Below the pieces are notes generated by a model. It did no database searches. It saw nothing but the letters and a program-made list of their open reading frames with translations, and was not told the origin of the DNA. Made by a program: the position numbers and the translations under genes. This document shows positions 1 through 7,757 of a stretch of 32,326 nt of DNA, one piece after another. The stretch lies in assembly GCA_025054835.1 (NCBI GenBank), contig JANWZQ010000105.1:1-32326 (forward strand), in the 5' to 3' direction. How positions within the stretch are numbered: position 1 is the first letter of the stretch; every line of letters begins with the position of its first letter. The stretch is from Chthonomonadaceae bacterium. Its GTDB lineage: Bacteria > Armatimonadota > Chthonomonadetes > Chthonomonadales > Chthonomonadaceae.

Positions 1-473
1 CCAGTGGGCAGGAGGTAGCCGAGGGGGTGAGTCGGAGCCAGGAAGTCGGTGCTGCTCTGGCGCAGATCCTGCAGGCGTCGCAGGCACTGGCCGCAGAAGT
101 GGAGGCGGTGTCGGCGACGGCGGAGCAGATGGCGGCGTCGGTGCAGGAGGTGACGGCGACGGTGGACTCGGTCAGTCAGCTGGCGCAGCAGAGTGAGGAG
201 GAGGTGGTGCAGGCGGCGCAGCAGGCGGACCGGGTGGTGCAGGCGATTGCTTCGGTGGCGGCGGTCAGTGAGCAGACGGCGGCCGGAGCACAGCAGATGA
301 GCGCCAGTGTCGAGGAAGTCGCCGCCAGTGCGCAGCAGGTGGCGCAGAACACGCAGGACCTGCTGCAGATGGCCAGTACCTTCCGGGAACTGGTGGAGCA
401 GTTCCGACTGTCAGAGGACAGTTCGGAACGCTCGGAACTGAAGGTCGCCACTGCACGACGCAAGGCCGCGTGA
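1..473 (+). CDS. Methyl-accepting chemotaxis protein, C-terminal fragment
   Basis: The reading frame is open to the left edge of the window, so this is the 3' end of a longer gene; a GTG at 27 is only an internal codon. The visible part is an Ala/Gln/Glu/Ser/Val-rich heptad coiled coil with repeated blocks such as ATAEQMAASVQEV and SEQTAAGAQQMSASVEEVA, ending in FRELVEQFRL. This is the typical descending helix of the MCP cytoplasmic signalling domain, which controls the CheA kinase through CheW. The conserved hairpin tip, the HAMP domain and any sensor domain lie outside the window. It ends in TGA at 471-473. No chemotaxis partner gene is seen nearby. The family is clear; the sensed signal cannot be told. 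Confidence 0.88.
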   Translation, partial: SGQEVAEGVSRSQEVGAALAQILQASQALAAEVEAVSATAEQMAASVQEVTATVDSVSQLAQQSEEEVVQAAQQADRVVQAIASVAAVSEQTAAGAQQMSASVEEVAASAQQVAQNTQDLLQMASTFRELVEQFRLSEDSSERSELKVATARRKAA

Positions 474-585
474 TCGTTGCTCACAGTACGCAGGGATACA
501 GGCTCGCTACGGTGAAACAGGAAGCGATCACTCTGGCGCACTTCCGGAATGCACCGGCGGCACGTTTGTGTCGGGAGGAGTCACC

Positions 586-771
586 ATGGCGAATCTGAAC
601 CCTGAGGATTTCACGCGTCTTGCCACGTTCTTCGTACCGGAGAACATCACTGCGCTTGCCTTTTCGCCGGACGGCAGGTTGCTTGCGGTAGCTGCCGCAG
701 ACAAGGTGCACATCTATCGGGTGCCTCCCCAGGCAACAGGCTCCGATACCTCCGCAGGCAGCAGCAAGTAA
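586..771 (+). CDS. 61-residue protein with one WD40-like blade
   Basis: The ATG at 586 is preceded by GGGAGGAG at about 573-580, a good ribosome binding site; a GTG at 568 is less likely. The product has an acidic N-terminus and then the segment ITALAFSPDGRLLAVAAADK followed by VHIYRV, which is one canonical WD40 blade (AFSPDG turn, LA.A..D, V.IY). The tail is Ser/Thr-rich. WD40 proteins normally need several blades to close a propeller, so this would have to pair with another protein, oligomerise, or be a remnant. The downstream DNA encodes sulP on the other strand, so it is not the start of a longer WD40 gene. Function unknown. Confidence 0.6.
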   Translation: MANLNPEDFTRLATFFVPENITALAFSPDGRLLAVAAADKVHIYRVPPQATGSDTSAGSSK

Positions 772-802
772 TCCGGAGACTTTCGGCGTCACACACGAAA
801 GG

Positions 803-841
803 GGGAGAGGAGCAGGCCCTGCGTCCTTCTGCTCCTCTCCC
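803..841. terminator. Bidirectional hairpin terminator between convergent genes
   Basis: A perfect 13-bp stem, 803-815 paired with 829-841 (GGGAGAGGAGCAG / CTGCTCCTCTCCC), encloses a 13-nt loop. It lies between the stops of the plus-strand mini-WD gene (771) and the minus-strand sulP gene (875). The plus-strand exit is T-rich (TGTTGTCTGTGT) and the minus-strand exit reads CCTTTCGTGTG, so termination on both strands is plausible, although neither side has a long uninterrupted U run. Confidence 0.7.
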
Positions 842-874
842 TGTTGTCTGTGTAACGCAGACTCTGGCCGGTAG

Positions 875-2467
875 CTACGAGCGCGCCTCCACCGTCGCAG
901 GAGACTCTGGTCGTGGAGGTTCCAGCAGGTCCGACTTCTGCGCGAGCGGGCTGCCGTTGGCGGCATTCTCATACCATGCCTCATGCAACTCGTCGATGTC
1001 CACATGTCCGCCGAGCTTCTCGTAGGCCACGCGCCAGCTGTGCAACGCGTCGAATGCGGCGTGATCCATGAAATCGATCATCAGGTCCACGTCCACCATG
1101 GCGCCGGGTGGGATCCGTTCCAGTTGTGCGGTCAATTGCGGCACCGAGAAGAAGGACAGCGTGCCATCGATACGCACGTGCCACTTGCCGGCTCGTTCTT
1201 CTACAAGGATGTTGACGCGAGAGAGCCGCTTCAGCAACAGGATCACCGCCAGTGCAATCCCGATGCCCACGCCCGCCAGCAAGTTGATGAACACCACACT
1301 GAAGACAGTCACAAAATAGACGACCGCCTCCCGATGCTCCGACAGTTCGCGGATGTGGTGCACGTTGACCAGCCGCACTCCGACGAACACCAGCAGGCTC
1401 GCCAGAACGGCCAGTGGGATCCGCTGGAGTTGTGTGCTGAAGAACAGGGTGAACAGGACCACCCAGACGCCGTGAAGAATGGTAGACAGTCGGGTCTGCG
1501 CGCCCGAGCTGATGTTGGCGGACGTGCGCACGATGACCCCGGTGATCGGCATGCCTCCCAGCATGCCCGATACGGTGTTGCCCAGGCCCTGCCCCACCAG
1601 CTCCCTGTCCAGATTGGCCCGGGGCCCGGTGTGCAACTTATCGGTTGCCACCGCGCACAGGAGCGACTCCACGCTTGCGATCATCGCAATGGTCAGCGCG
1701 GAAACGATCAGCCCGCCGGGATCCACCCCGGTAAACTGCGGCCAGGTGTGGGCAAACAGGTTCTCGGGCAGTTTGACCCGCTCCACGTCCGTCCAGAGGA
1801 AAGTGGATACCAGTGTCCCGATCAATACAGCGACCAGTGGACCCGGGATCACTCGCAAGCGCTTTGGCGCGTATTGCCACCCGATCAGGATGCCCAGCGT
1901 GATCAGCCCCAGCATGGCCGCGTGGGTGTGCAGGCCAAGGATCTGTCCCGGCAACTCCCGCAGGTTGTCCCATGCGGAGCTATTGGGCGCCCCGCCCAGC
2001 ATGACGTGCACCTGCGCCAGCGCAATGATGATGCCAATGCCTGCCAGCATGCCATGCACCACGGCGGGCGAGATCGCCAGACAGACCCGCGCGATCCGGA
2101 GCAGACCGAAGCCAACCTGCATCAGCCCGGCCAGCACGGTAACCGCGCAGACCACCGGCCAGGGATACTTCTGTGTGAGCCCGAACACCAGCACAGTCAG
2201 CCCGGCTGCCGGCCCACTCACCTGCAGGGGCGCACCACCGAACAATCCGACAACAATGCCACCTGCAGCCGCTGCGATCAACCCACTGATGATGGGCGCT
2301 CCCGATGCGTAGGCAATCCCGATGGACAGAGGGATCGCCACGAGAAACACCACCAGGGATGCCAGAAAGTCTCTGTAGAAAGTGTGCCTGATCGAGGAAT
2401 ACCTCTGAGCAGTGCGCGCATCACTCACGGGATCCACACTCCTCTGTATGAGCCAATGAGAGATCAT
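875..2467 (-). CDS. SulP/SLC26-family anion transporter with STAS domain
   Basis: This 530-residue inner-membrane protein has the SulP layout: about 10-12 hydrophobic helices from residue 33 to about 425, then a C-terminal STAS domain (about 435-505) that normally regulates transport. Family signatures include DFLASLVVFLVAIPLSIGIA near the N-terminus, SGPAAGLTVLVFG, and VESLLCAVATDKLHTG followed by NRELVGQG-like and GNTVSGMLGGMPITG blocks. Members carry sulfate, bicarbonate, chloride or other anions; the substrate cannot be read from sequence, and no carbonic anhydrase domain is fused. The ATG at 2467 has no clear ribosome site. An in-frame GTG at 2428 has AGGAG 10 nt upstream and may be the true start, giving 517 residues. 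It is transcribed alone and faces the shared hairpin at 803-841. Confidence 0.92.
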   Translation of the reverse strand: MISHWLIQRSVDPVSDARTAQRYSSIRHTFYRDFLASLVVFLVAIPLSIGIAYASGAPIISGLIAAAAGGIVVGLFGGAPLQVSGPAAGLTVLVFGLTQKYPWPVVCAVTVLAGLMQVGFGLLRIARVCLAISPAVVHGMLAGIGIIIALAQVHVMLGGAPNSSAWDNLRELPGQILGLHTHAAMLGLITLGILIGWQYAPKRLRVIPGPLVAVLIGTLVSTFLWTDVERVKLPENLFAHTWPQFTGVDPGGLIVSALTIAMIASVESLLCAVATDKLHTGPRANLDRELVGQGLGNTVSGMLGGMPITGVIVRTSANISSGAQTRLSTILHGVWVVLFTLFFSTQLQRIPLAVLASLLVFVGVRLVNVHHIRELSEHREAVVYFVTVFSVVFINLLAGVGIGIALAVILLLKRLSRVNILVEERAGKWHVRIDGTLSFFSVPQLTAQLERIPPGAMVDVDLMIDFMDHAAFDALHSWRVAYEKLGGHVDIDELHEAWYENAANGSPLAQKSDLLEPPRPESPATVEARS

Positions 2468-2648
2468 TATGCGGCGCTATCGGGCAAGCCCATGAGCCCG
2501 GTAACAGGAGCGCCGGGAGACCGCGGCAACGTACCAGAAATCGTACCTGCATGTCCGCGTATCAGAGGAATACGACTGCGCGCGAAATTCCTGTTCCAGA
2601 AAATCCGGACTCATGCGGTGTGCCGGTATCTCAGAGCTACAGGACCGC

Positions 2649-2678
2649 TTGACGCAAACGTACATCCAGAGATACAAT
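2649..2678 (+). promoter_or_regulatory. Sigma-70-type promoter of the thioredoxin-like gene
   Basis: TTGACG at 2649-2654 and TACAAT at 2673-2678 are separated by 18 nt, close to the housekeeping consensus. The ribosome site AGGAG (2698-2702) and ATG (2711) follow within 35 nt, so the leader is short. Confidence 0.6.
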
Positions 2679-2710
2679 GCGCTCTGCGTTTCAGGAAAGG
2701 AGAAATGCTC

Positions 2711-3559
2711 ATGCGCACGTTTCTGGCTGCAAGCCTTCTGGCCGGCCTCTGCATTCTGCTGCGCCCCACGCCAGCTGACGCTGCAGAACGCATTCCATGG
2801 CAGTCCTCTCTCGCGGCCGCAATGCAACAGGCGAAGAAGACGAATCGGCTGGTGATGCTGGATTTTTACACGGACTGGTGCGCCTTCTGCAAAAAGCTGG
2901 ATCGAGAGACCTACACGCACCCGCGAGTGGTACAGCTGGCAAAACAGGTCGTCCCGGTTCGAATGAACGCCGAGAAAGAGGGGCGTACCAGCGCGCGGAA
3001 GTATGGCGTGACGGGTTTTCCCACCATTCTGTTCCTGACTCCACAGGGAAACGTTGCCGGGCGGATCGGTGGCTATCTGCCCGCAGGGCCCTTTGCGGCC
3101 GTACTGCAGCAACAGATCGATCACTTCCGCTCCATGCCGGTACTGGAAGCCCGCCTCAGAGCCAGCCCGGGCGACGTGGAGGCTGCAGCCCGGCTGGTTG
3201 TGATCTACGCCAACCAGGGCCGCAAAGCGGAAGCCCGTGCCCTGCTGGATCGCGCCGCGAAAGGAGATGGACGCAGCGGACTGCTGGCCAGAGCTTACAA
3301 CGCGGTCGCAGACACTTATCAGGAAGAGGGCCAGCTGGATCGGGCCATCGCGCTCTTTCAGAAGGCGGTGCAGACGGCCCGACATCCTGCCGATATTGCC
3401 TATGCCCATGTCAGCATCGGGACGTGTTACCTGTCCCGGGGCCAGTTTCAGCAGGCGATCCCGCCCCTGGAGGCCGCTCTGGCTACCCCGGGCGCGCCGC
3501 AGGAACTGCAGTCTGCGGCACGGCAGATGCTCACGCTGGCACGACAACGCGCTCAATAG
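2711..3559 (+). CDS. Exported thioredoxin-like protein with TPR repeats
   Basis: The 282-residue product starts with a Sec signal peptide (MRTFLAASLLAGLCILL, likely cleaved near ADAA at residues 22-25). A thioredoxin fold follows, with the redox pair C57-A-F-C60 in DWCAFCKKLDRE, and a GFPT cis-proline loop. This is closest to the thioredoxin-7/DsbD-gamma type. The C-terminal half (about residues 140-275) is helical with TPR-like pairs, for example ARAYNAVADTYQEEGQLDRA followed by IALFQKA. It probably reduces or exchanges disulfides outside the cytoplasm, with the TPR part holding a partner. ATG 2711 was chosen over ATG 2705 because AGGAG at 2698-2702 is 8 nt from 2711 but only 2 nt from 2705. 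A pfkB-type gene begins 39 nt downstream. Confidence 0.87.
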   Translation: MRTFLAASLLAGLCILLRPTPADAAERIPWQSSLAAAMQQAKKTNRLVMLDFYTDWCAFCKKLDRETYTHPRVVQLAKQVVPVRMNAEKEGRTSARKYGVTGFPTILFLTPQGNVAGRIGGYLPAGPFAAVLQQQIDHFRSMPVLEARLRASPGDVEAAARLVVIYANQGRKAEARALLDRAAKGDGRSGLLARAYNAVADTYQEEGQLDRAIALFQKAVQTARHPADIAYAHVSIGTCYLSRGQFQQAIPPLEAALATPGAPQELQSAARQMLTLARQRAQ

Positions 3560-3598
3560 GCAGGTGTCCGCCTGCCGAGAACCCGGAAAGAGGATGCC

Positions 3599-4597
3599 AT
3601 GCATTACGACGTCTTCGGTATGTGCAACGCCCTGTACGATCTGCAGGCCGAGGTTCCGGAAACAGTCCTGGAGGAACTGGGATTTCAGAAGGGCGGGATG
3701 TTCTTGATCGAGGAGGAGCAACAACGCGCCGTCGTCTCCCGGATCTACGAGCACATCGTCAATGCTGCTCCGGGTGGCTCCGGGGCCAACACCATGATCG
3801 GGCTGGCTCTGCTGGGCAGCAAGGCCTGCTACACCGGCAAAGTTGGTGATGACGAGCATGGCGCGCTCTACGTGAACGGGTTGCGCGAGAAGCAGGTGGA
3901 TTACCCGGTGAAACCCGGTACCGGTGAGACCGGCATCTCTGTGATTCTGATCACTCCGGATGCGCAACGCACCATGCTCACTTTTCTGGGCGCCTCCCGG
4001 ACACTCGGGCCGGATGACGTGGATCTGGACGCGTTGCGCGCCAGCAAGTACCTCTACGTGACTGCTTACCTCTGGGATACAGACAACCAGAAGGAAGCGG
4101 TTCTTCTGGCCATGCAGGAGGCCCGCAAAGCCGGCGTCCGGGTTGCGCTCAGTCTCTCCGACCCGTTCTGCGTCCACCGCCATAAGGCGGAACTGCTGCA
4201 ACTCATTCACGAGCACGTCGACTGCCTGATCGGCAATCATGAGGAGGCGCAGGTGCTCATGGACGTTGGCACGCCCTACGAGGCCATCAAAGCGATGGCT
4301 CCGTACTGCGACATTGCGGCCGTCACGTTGAGTGGTGAGGGCTCCCTGCTACGTCATGGCAATGTGATCTACGAAATCCCCCCATTCAAGGTGCATCCCA
4401 TCGATACGACCGGCGCGGGCGATATGTACGCGGCGGGCCTGCTCCATGGCCTCACGCACGATCTACCACTGGAGGTTGCCGGGAAGATCGCCTCCTACAC
4501 GGCGGCGCAGGTGGTGGCAAAACTGGGCCCGCGACTGGATCACGTGGACTCCGAGGCCCTCCGCCGTCTCTGCGGCACCGTGGAATCCGGAGCCTGA
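3599..4597 (+). CDS. PfkB/ribokinase-family carbohydrate or nucleoside kinase (adenosine-kinase-like)
   Basis: A 332-residue cytoplasmic kinase of usual family length. The N-terminal PfkB signature appears as PGGSGANTMIGLALLG (residues 58-73), and the C-terminal signature DTTGAGDMYAAG (269-280) carries the anion hole and the catalytic base Asp275. Among PfkB enzymes the GGSGANT block and the HEEAQVL region resemble adenosine/guanosine kinase and related sugar kinases, so phosphorylation of a nucleoside or sugar by ATP is likely; the exact substrate is uncertain. GAAAGAGG lies about 6-13 nt upstream of the ATG. It follows the thioredoxin-like gene by 39 nt on the same strand and may share its promoter. 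A nucleoside hydrolase lies elsewhere in the window (23756-24712). Confidence 0.9.
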   Translation: MHYDVFGMCNALYDLQAEVPETVLEELGFQKGGMFLIEEEQQRAVVSRIYEHIVNAAPGGSGANTMIGLALLGSKACYTGKVGDDEHGALYVNGLREKQVDYPVKPGTGETGISVILITPDAQRTMLTFLGASRTLGPDDVDLDALRASKYLYVTAYLWDTDNQKEAVLLAMQEARKAGVRVALSLSDPFCVHRHKAELLQLIHEHVDCLIGNHEEAQVLMDVGTPYEAIKAMAPYCDIAAVTLSGEGSLLRHGNVIYEIPPFKVHPIDTTGAGDMYAAGLLHGLTHDLPLEVAGKIASYTAAQVVAKLGPRLDHVDSEALRRLCGTVESGA

Positions 4598-4620
4598 GAC
4601 GGCCCGGACCGCAGACCGAT

Positions 4621-4649
4621 TTGACGTTCCTGTGGGGTTGTGATATACT
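4621..4649 (+). promoter_or_regulatory. Strong sigma-70 promoter with extended -10 for the UPF0182 gene
   Basis: TTGACG (4621-4626), a 17-nt spacer and TATACT (4644-4649) preceded by TG at 4641-4642 form a near-consensus extended -10 promoter. It sits between the pfkB stop (4597) and the UPF0182 start (4700), so the UPF0182 gene has its own transcription start near 4656. Confidence 0.75.
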
Positions 4650-4699
4650 GAGCACTTAAGGGTGCGCCCGGTCCAGCGCGACCCGGGAGGTTCTGTGCC

Positions 4700-7663
4700 A
4701 TGAAGTCAGGCCCCAGGAAGATCCAGATCGTCACCCCGGAGGGAGAGGTTGTCCGTCGGTCCGGTGCCCGCCTCCCTCTCCTCCTGTTCGCGCTCCTGTT
4801 CGGCGGCTTCCTGCTGATCCAGAATCTGGTTCCTCTGTACACCGACTGGCTCTGGTTCCGGGAGGTCGGCTATCCACAGGTGTTCGGCGTCACCGTGGTC
4901 ACGAAGACTGCGCTCTACCTGCTGTTCGGCGGCCTGTTCTTTGCCATCTTCTACGGCAACCTGTATGCAGCCCGCCGGCTTGCCCCGGAGGAGGCCGAAC
5001 GCTCGTTCTATGACCTGTTCGAGTGGCACTGGAGCAACCTGATCCAGAGAAGCATTGGCTGGCTCCTGCTGGGCGTCAGTCTGATGCTGGCCCTGTTTGC
5101 CGGGCGCATTGCCGCACAGGAATGGGCCAACGCTCTGGAATTTGTCCATGCCACGCCGTTCGGCAGGACGGACCCTGTCTTCGGTCTGGACATCGGCTTC
5201 TACGTGTTCCGCCTCTCTTTCCTGAACTTCGTGGCGAACTTCCTCTTCACGACCTTCCTGTTCACCGCTATCGCTGTCATTGCCCTGCATGTGGTGAACC
5301 GGGCGATCGAGTCATGGGCCGGCCTGCCGGACATTCGGCCGGCTGTGCGTGCGCAACTGTTGCTGCTGGCCGCCGGACTGGCGCTGACCCATGCTGTCCG
5401 CACACGCTTTAACGCCTACGGCCTGCTGATCAAGGACAACGGGCAGTTCACCGGCCCGGGCTACACGGACCTGACTGTCCGGCTCTTCGCGTTCCATGTG
5501 CAGACAGTCCTTCTGATCCTCGTGGGTATCGCCTGCCTGCTGACTCTCCGGCGTGGCAGAGGGTTCCGCTGGCCCGTCATCGGGCTGGCCACATGGTTCG
5601 TTACGGTGATTGTACTGGGCGGGGTAGTGCCGGGCATCGTCCAGAAAGCGAATGTGGAGCCGAACCAGATCGAAATGGAGCGCACGTTCATCGCGCGGAA
5701 CATCGCTTTTACCCGGCAGGGCTACGGTCTGGAGAACGTACGGCGCGTGGAGGGCTTCCCGGCCGACGAGAGCCTGAACGCCGAAAAGCTGCGGGCCAAT
5801 CGGGACACGATCGACAGTATCCGCCTGTGGGACCATAACTATCTGGCCAAGGTCTACAACCAGCTGCAAACCGTCAAGACGTACTACCGGTTCGAACAGA
5901 ACACTCTGACCGGGCGCACCACCAGCAACATCGACGTGGATCGCTACTTCATCAACGGGCAGTTGCGGCAGGTGATGCTGGCCGCACGCGAAATCGATCC
6001 GGACAATCTGCCGCGTTCCGCGCAGACCTGGCAGAACCGCCGTATGGGCTACACGCACGGCTATGGCGTGGTGATGAGCCCGGTCAATCGAGTGCGCAAT
6101 GGGGAACCCGAATACTTTATCGAAGGGTTCCCGCCAACTCCCTCCGCGGAAGCCTCCAACCTGAAGGTGACGCGCCCCGAGATCTACTTCGGCCTGCTCA
6201 CTTCCGACTACGTGTTTGTGGACACCGAGCAACCGGAGTTCGACTACCCGGCCACAGAGGCCACTGACGGTGATAACTACACCACCTACCGGGGCCGGGG
6301 TGGAATCCGCATCGGCGACGCCCCATTGGCCAAGCTCGCCTTCAGTATGCGCCTCGGCGATGCCCGTATGCTGCTCTTCAAAGGGTTCAAACCCTCCACG
6401 CGCGTCCTGATCCGGCGCGATGTGCGTGAACGTGTGCAGACCGTGGCGCCCTTCCTGCAACTGGACAGCGACCCCTACCTCGTCGTGACAGACAGCGGAC
6501 GTCTGGTCTGGATCCTGGACGCCTACACGCTTTCGGATCGTTACCCTTACTCAACGGCCGTCGAGGTAATGGTGGGCCCGCAGAGCTACATCGCGCCCAA
6601 CTACATCCGCAACAGCGTGAAAGCGACCGTGGACGCTTATGATGGTACCGTCAACCTCTACCTTGCGGACCCGACGGATCCAATCGCGCATACCTATGCC
6701 CGGATCTTCCCGGGCCTGCTCAGGCCGCTCTCCGCCCTCGGCGATGGCCTGCGTGCGCACCTGCGCTATCCGGAAGATCTCTTCCGCCTGCAACGCTCCG
6801 TCTACGGCGTGTATCACGTGGATGACCCGCGCACCTTCTACCTGCGCGAGGACGTGTGGGCCGTACCGGTCGAGCCGAACCTGGACTACGCGGATCCTGC
6901 GACGCTGCTCATCGGCACAGGCACCGGCCGCACGGGTCCTATCGGTCGTGCACAGATGGAGCCCTACTACGTGGTGATGCGGCTGACCGACCCGCAGTCC
7001 CGCTCCAGAAACTCTTCGGCCGAATTCCTGTTGATGAGCCCGCTGGCCCCGATCAACCGCGAGGACAAGAACATCCTCGGATGGATGTGTGCCCGTTGCG
7101 ACGGTGATCGGTACGGGGAACTGGTGCTCTACCGCTTCCCGCAACGCGTTGCGGTCAACGGGCCATCGCAGGCCATTTCGCTGCTCAACAGTGAGCCTGC
7201 CGTATCCAAAGAGCTGTCGTTGCTGCGACAGGGAGGCTCCACAGCACGGTTCGGGAACCTGCTGGTCCTGCCCATCGAGACCTCCTTGCTGTACATCGCG
7301 CCCCTCTACATCGAGGCGACCAACTCGGCCAATATCCCGCAGTTGCAACGGGTTGCCGTGGTGTTCGGCCAGCGTGTGGTGATGGAGGAGACGCTCGGCG
7401 CGGCGCTGGCCCGGCTCTTCCCCGGCTATGACGTGCCTGACGCATCGACTCCATCGCCCCCTTCCACGGAAACAGATGTCGTGAAAGACAGTCGCCCGCC
7501 GGCAGTCCCGTCGGTGTTGCGTGCGCTGATCGATCGAGCGTCATCGCACTACGAGACTGCACAGCAGAAATTGAAAGCAGGCGATTTTGCCGGCTACGGG
7601 GAGGCCATGAAGGCGCTGGAAAGGACCCTGCAGGAGTTGCGCCGCGCCACACAGTCCCGATAA
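4700..7663 (+). CDS. UPF0182 family large membrane protein
   Basis: The product is 987 residues, within the usual 900-1000 for UPF0182. The first third has about seven membrane helices (near 25-46, 66-88, 115-136, 168-195, 215-230, 263-283, 292-312). A large, probably extracytoplasmic region follows. Family hallmarks are TDWLWFREVGYPQVF (about 48-62) after helix 1 and EPNQIEMERTFIARNI, then TRQGYGL, after the last helix. The tail is Pro/Ser-rich with an amphipathic helical end (HYETAQQKLKAGDFAGYGEA) that is common in this family. Molecular function is unknown for the whole family. GGGAGG stands 9 nt before the ATG. It appears monocistronic, with promoters before it and before the next gene. 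Confidence 0.93.
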   Translation: MKSGPRKIQIVTPEGEVVRRSGARLPLLLFALLFGGFLLIQNLVPLYTDWLWFREVGYPQVFGVTVVTKTALYLLFGGLFFAIFYGNLYAARRLAPEEAERSFYDLFEWHWSNLIQRSIGWLLLGVSLMLALFAGRIAAQEWANALEFVHATPFGRTDPVFGLDIGFYVFRLSFLNFVANFLFTTFLFTAIAVIALHVVNRAIESWAGLPDIRPAVRAQLLLLAAGLALTHAVRTRFNAYGLLIKDNGQFTGPGYTDLTVRLFAFHVQTVLLILVGIACLLTLRRGRGFRWPVIGLATWFVTVIVLGGVVPGIVQKANVEPNQIEMERTFIARNIAFTRQGYGLENVRRVEGFPADESLNAEKLRANRDTIDSIRLWDHNYLAKVYNQLQTVKTYYRFEQNTLTGRTTSNIDVDRYFINGQLRQVMLAAREIDPDNLPRSAQTWQNRRMGYTHGYGVVMSPVNRVRNGEPEYFIEGFPPTPSAEASNLKVTRPEIYFGLLTSDYVFVDTEQPEFDYPATEATDGDNYTTYRGRGGIRIGDAPLAKLAFSMRLGDARMLLFKGFKPSTRVLIRRDVRERVQTVAPFLQLDSDPYLVVTDSGRLVWILDAYTLSDRYPYSTAVEVMVGPQSYIAPNYIRNSVKATVDAYDGTVNLYLADPTDPIAHTYARIFPGLLRPLSALGDGLRAHLRYPEDLFRLQRSVYGVYHVDDPRTFYLREDVWAVPVEPNLDYADPATLLIGTGTGRTGPIGRAQMEPYYVVMRLTDPQSRSRNSSAEFLLMSPLAPINREDKNILGWMCARCDGDRYGELVLYRFPQRVAVNGPSQAISLLNSEPAVSKELSLLRQGGSTARFGNLLVLPIETSLLYIAPLYIEATNSANIPQLQRVAVVFGQRVVMEETLGAALARLFPGYDVPDASTPSPPSTETDVVKDSRPPAVPSVLRALIDRASSHYETAQQKLKAGDFAGYGEAMKALERTLQELRRATQSR

Positions 7664-7684
7664 CCGGAACATTGCGCGCTAACG

Positions 7685-7712
7685 TTGCCCTGCACCGGTT
7701 TTCTGCTATACT
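7685..7712 (+). promoter_or_regulatory. Extended -10 promoter of the MutL-like gene
   Basis: TTGCCC (7685-7690), a 16-nt spacer and TATACT (7707-7712) with TG at 7704-7705. The -10 has the same TG-N-TATACT form as the promoter at 4641-4649. Start codon ATG 7758 is about 40 nt from the expected transcription start. Confidence 0.6.
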
Positions 7713-7757
7713 ATAGAGCGAATTCCACACCTGCCTTCGGGAGACGCGCCCCGTGCC

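Noticed and set aside
983-2710. Long plus-strand frame running into the thioredoxin-like gene
   Set aside because: It is antisense to sulP, is rich in His/Gln/Asp as expected from a shadow frame, and the real start at 2711 has a ribosome site and signal peptide.
2477-4240. 587-residue minus-strand frame
   Set aside because: It mirrors the thioredoxin-like and PfkB genes and shows no domain or ribosome site.
5312-6460. 382-residue minus-strand frame inside the UPF0182 gene
   Set aside because: Shadow of a gene with clear family motifs; composition is typical of antisense frames in GC-rich DNA.
7661-7699. AACCGG / CCGGTT pair after the UPF0182 stop as a terminator
   Set aside because: Only 6 bp of stem with a 27-nt loop and overlap with the next promoter; too weak to call.
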